A stretch of 64,000 nucleotides of DNA. Source: Flavobacterium columnare NBRC 100251 = ATCC 23463 (GTDB lineage: Bacteria; Bacteroidota; Bacteroidia; Flavobacteriales; Flavobacteriaceae). The notes below the pieces were generated by a model. It searched no databases, had not been told where the DNA came from, and was given only the letters and a program-made list of their open reading frames with translations. Positions 63,179 through 64,000 of the stretch are shown piece after piece. Each line of letters opens with the position of its first letter. The stretch's first letter is position 1. The translations under genes and the position numbers were made by a program. The stretch spans positions 43,539 to 107,538 of the forward strand of contig NZ_PCMX01000002.1 of the NCBI RefSeq assembly GCF_002530675.1, written 5' to 3'.

Positions 63179-63207
63179 ATATCTATAAAAGATTGATTGG
63201 TTTAAAA

Positions 63208-64000
63208 TTATTTTGATTGTGATTCAGGTCCTTTATATGGTTTATCTTTTTTACCAAAAAGGGAAACATTCACATAACGGGTAGGATGCAAACGCAAATC
63301 TTGTAATAACAATTCAATTTCTTTAGCGGCTTTGGTCAAGTTATTATACATTGCCTCGTCTTTCATTGCTTTTCCTAAAGTTCCTTGTCCCGCTTGCATA
63401 TCTGCCATTAGTTTATTAACATTAGCTAAGGTTCCTTCTAAGTTTTTCAAGGTCTTTCCTAATTCTGCTTTTTCTAACTCACTAGATACTTTCGAAAAAT
63501 CTGTGGTAATTTTTTCTATATTTCCTAATGAATGATTTAAGCTTTTTTGATTGGTTGCTAATAATTGGTTAGCTCCTTTACCTAATTTATTAAACTCTGC
63601 CATTGTTTGACTAAGCTGAGCTATAGCTTGTTGAAGATCGTTCTTTGCTTGATCATTTAAAATCTGATTAACATTAATCATTAATTGATCTGCATCTTGA
63701 ACTAATGACTCTATTTTTTGCTGAGTTGGAGCTAATTTTTTACCTAAATTATCTGTTAATCCTAATTTAACATCTGCCTTTAAACGATCTCCGTCAACTG
63801 TTATATTTTTATCATTAAAATTAGGAATAATAGCTATTTGTTTTCCCCCTATAAAACCAGGCTCATATATTTGAGCTACACTTGTTTTAGAGATTGGAAA
63901 ATCATCTTGATTAATTTGTAATTCAGCTAGAATTTTTCCTGTATCTGTCAAATTTAGTGATTTGACTTTACCAACTACTTTTCCACTGATAGTGACAGAT
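63208..64000 (-). CDS. MlaD family (MCE domain) protein, partial
   Basis: The open frame continues past 64000, so the N-terminus (membrane anchor and start) lies outside; an internal TTG at 63951 is not the true start. The visible part starts SVTISGKVVGKVKSLNL, the end of an MCE beta-barrel. A long helical region follows (about 100-200) with LNDQAKNDLQQAIAQLSQTM and a Ser/Thr-rich tail. MCE proteins bind and shuttle lipids between membranes, usually with an ABC transporter that should be encoded upstream of this window. Confidence 0.88.
   Translation of the reverse strand, partial: SVTISGKVVGKVKSLNLTDTGKILAELQINQDDFPISKTSVAQIYEPGFIGGKQIAIIPNFNDKNITVDGDRLKADVKLGLTDNLGKKLAPTQQKIESLVQDADQLMINVNQILNDQAKNDLQQAIAQLSQTMAEFNKLGKGANQLLATNQKSLNHSLGNIEKITTDFSKVSSELEKAELGKTLKNLEGTLANVNKLMADMQAGQGTLGKAMKDEAMYNNLTKAAKEIELLLQDLRLHPTRYVNVSLFGKKDKPYKGPESQSK

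Overview
The window is an AT-rich piece of a Bacteroidota chromosome, most likely from the Flavobacteriaceae (Flavobacterium-like). The gene content supports this: a fused SecDF, PorD and a type IX secretion cargo protein with a C-terminal sorting tail, BshA of bacillithiol synthesis, a BlaR1-type M56 sensor, DUF6095 and DUF6913 proteins, and many promoters of the form TAnnTTTG, the -7 element described for flavobacteria. Taxonomy is inferred from gene content only.

Most of the window is ordinary chromosome. 1-9.2 kb: M56 sensor, CsaA-like protein, SecDF, malate dehydrogenase, GyrB. 9.7-16.4 kb: AsnB, a frameshifted NUDIX gene, PyrE, an SRPBCC protein, a DEAD-box helicase, a pentapeptide protein. 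16.5-20.6 kb: a nitroreductase divergent from an HxlR regulator, then a MacAB-like efflux operon. 22-33.5 kb: CoaD and Ddl divergent from a PASTA protein and an RluD-type synthase, an M28 peptidase, TerC, MurQ, a ZIP transporter and two methyltransferases. 41.2-64 kb: a two-component system, CoaE, a glycosyltransferase, a T9SS cargo protein, FabV, a compact RecN-PorD-CoaBC-RpoZ-BamD-DapA block, a two-gene 5'-nucleotidase, BshA, a GH3/serine-hydrolase fusion, two Fe-S oxidoreductase subunits and a truncated MlaD gene.

The unusual part is 33.7-40.9 kb. It has the layout of an integron. Relics of tyrosine-recombinase genes lie on the minus strand. A flavobacterial-type promoter follows, then six consecutive plus-strand cassettes. 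Each cassette has one gene (one has two) followed by a 80-140 bp imperfect palindrome. In every cassette the first 9-14 bases after the preceding crossover-like GTT are the exact reverse complement of the left end of its own trailing palindrome. That is the signature expected when circular cassettes recombine at attC-type sites. The core ends read YAAC...GTTR and only partly match the classical RYYYAAC/GTTRRRY. Cargo: an Abi-alpha (DUF4393) protein, a DMP19/DUF4375 protein, an unknown membrane protein, an overlapping membrane/coiled-coil pair, a MepB protein and an unknown protein weakly like DUF1963. An internally deleted IS1182-type element sits exactly at the crossover point of the fourth site.

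The intergenic spaces also carry several families of short non-autonomous elements: about 170 bp copies with ends like AACCCAGATTACGC (three long, one minimal), 135-145 bp copies with ends like GTGTCCAAAAAGTA (three), and one nested 210 bp element next to the integrase relics. Two decayed zinc-ribbon transposase fragments each have a 15 bp hairpin just upstream of the start codon. No tRNA, rRNA or CRISPR was recognised.
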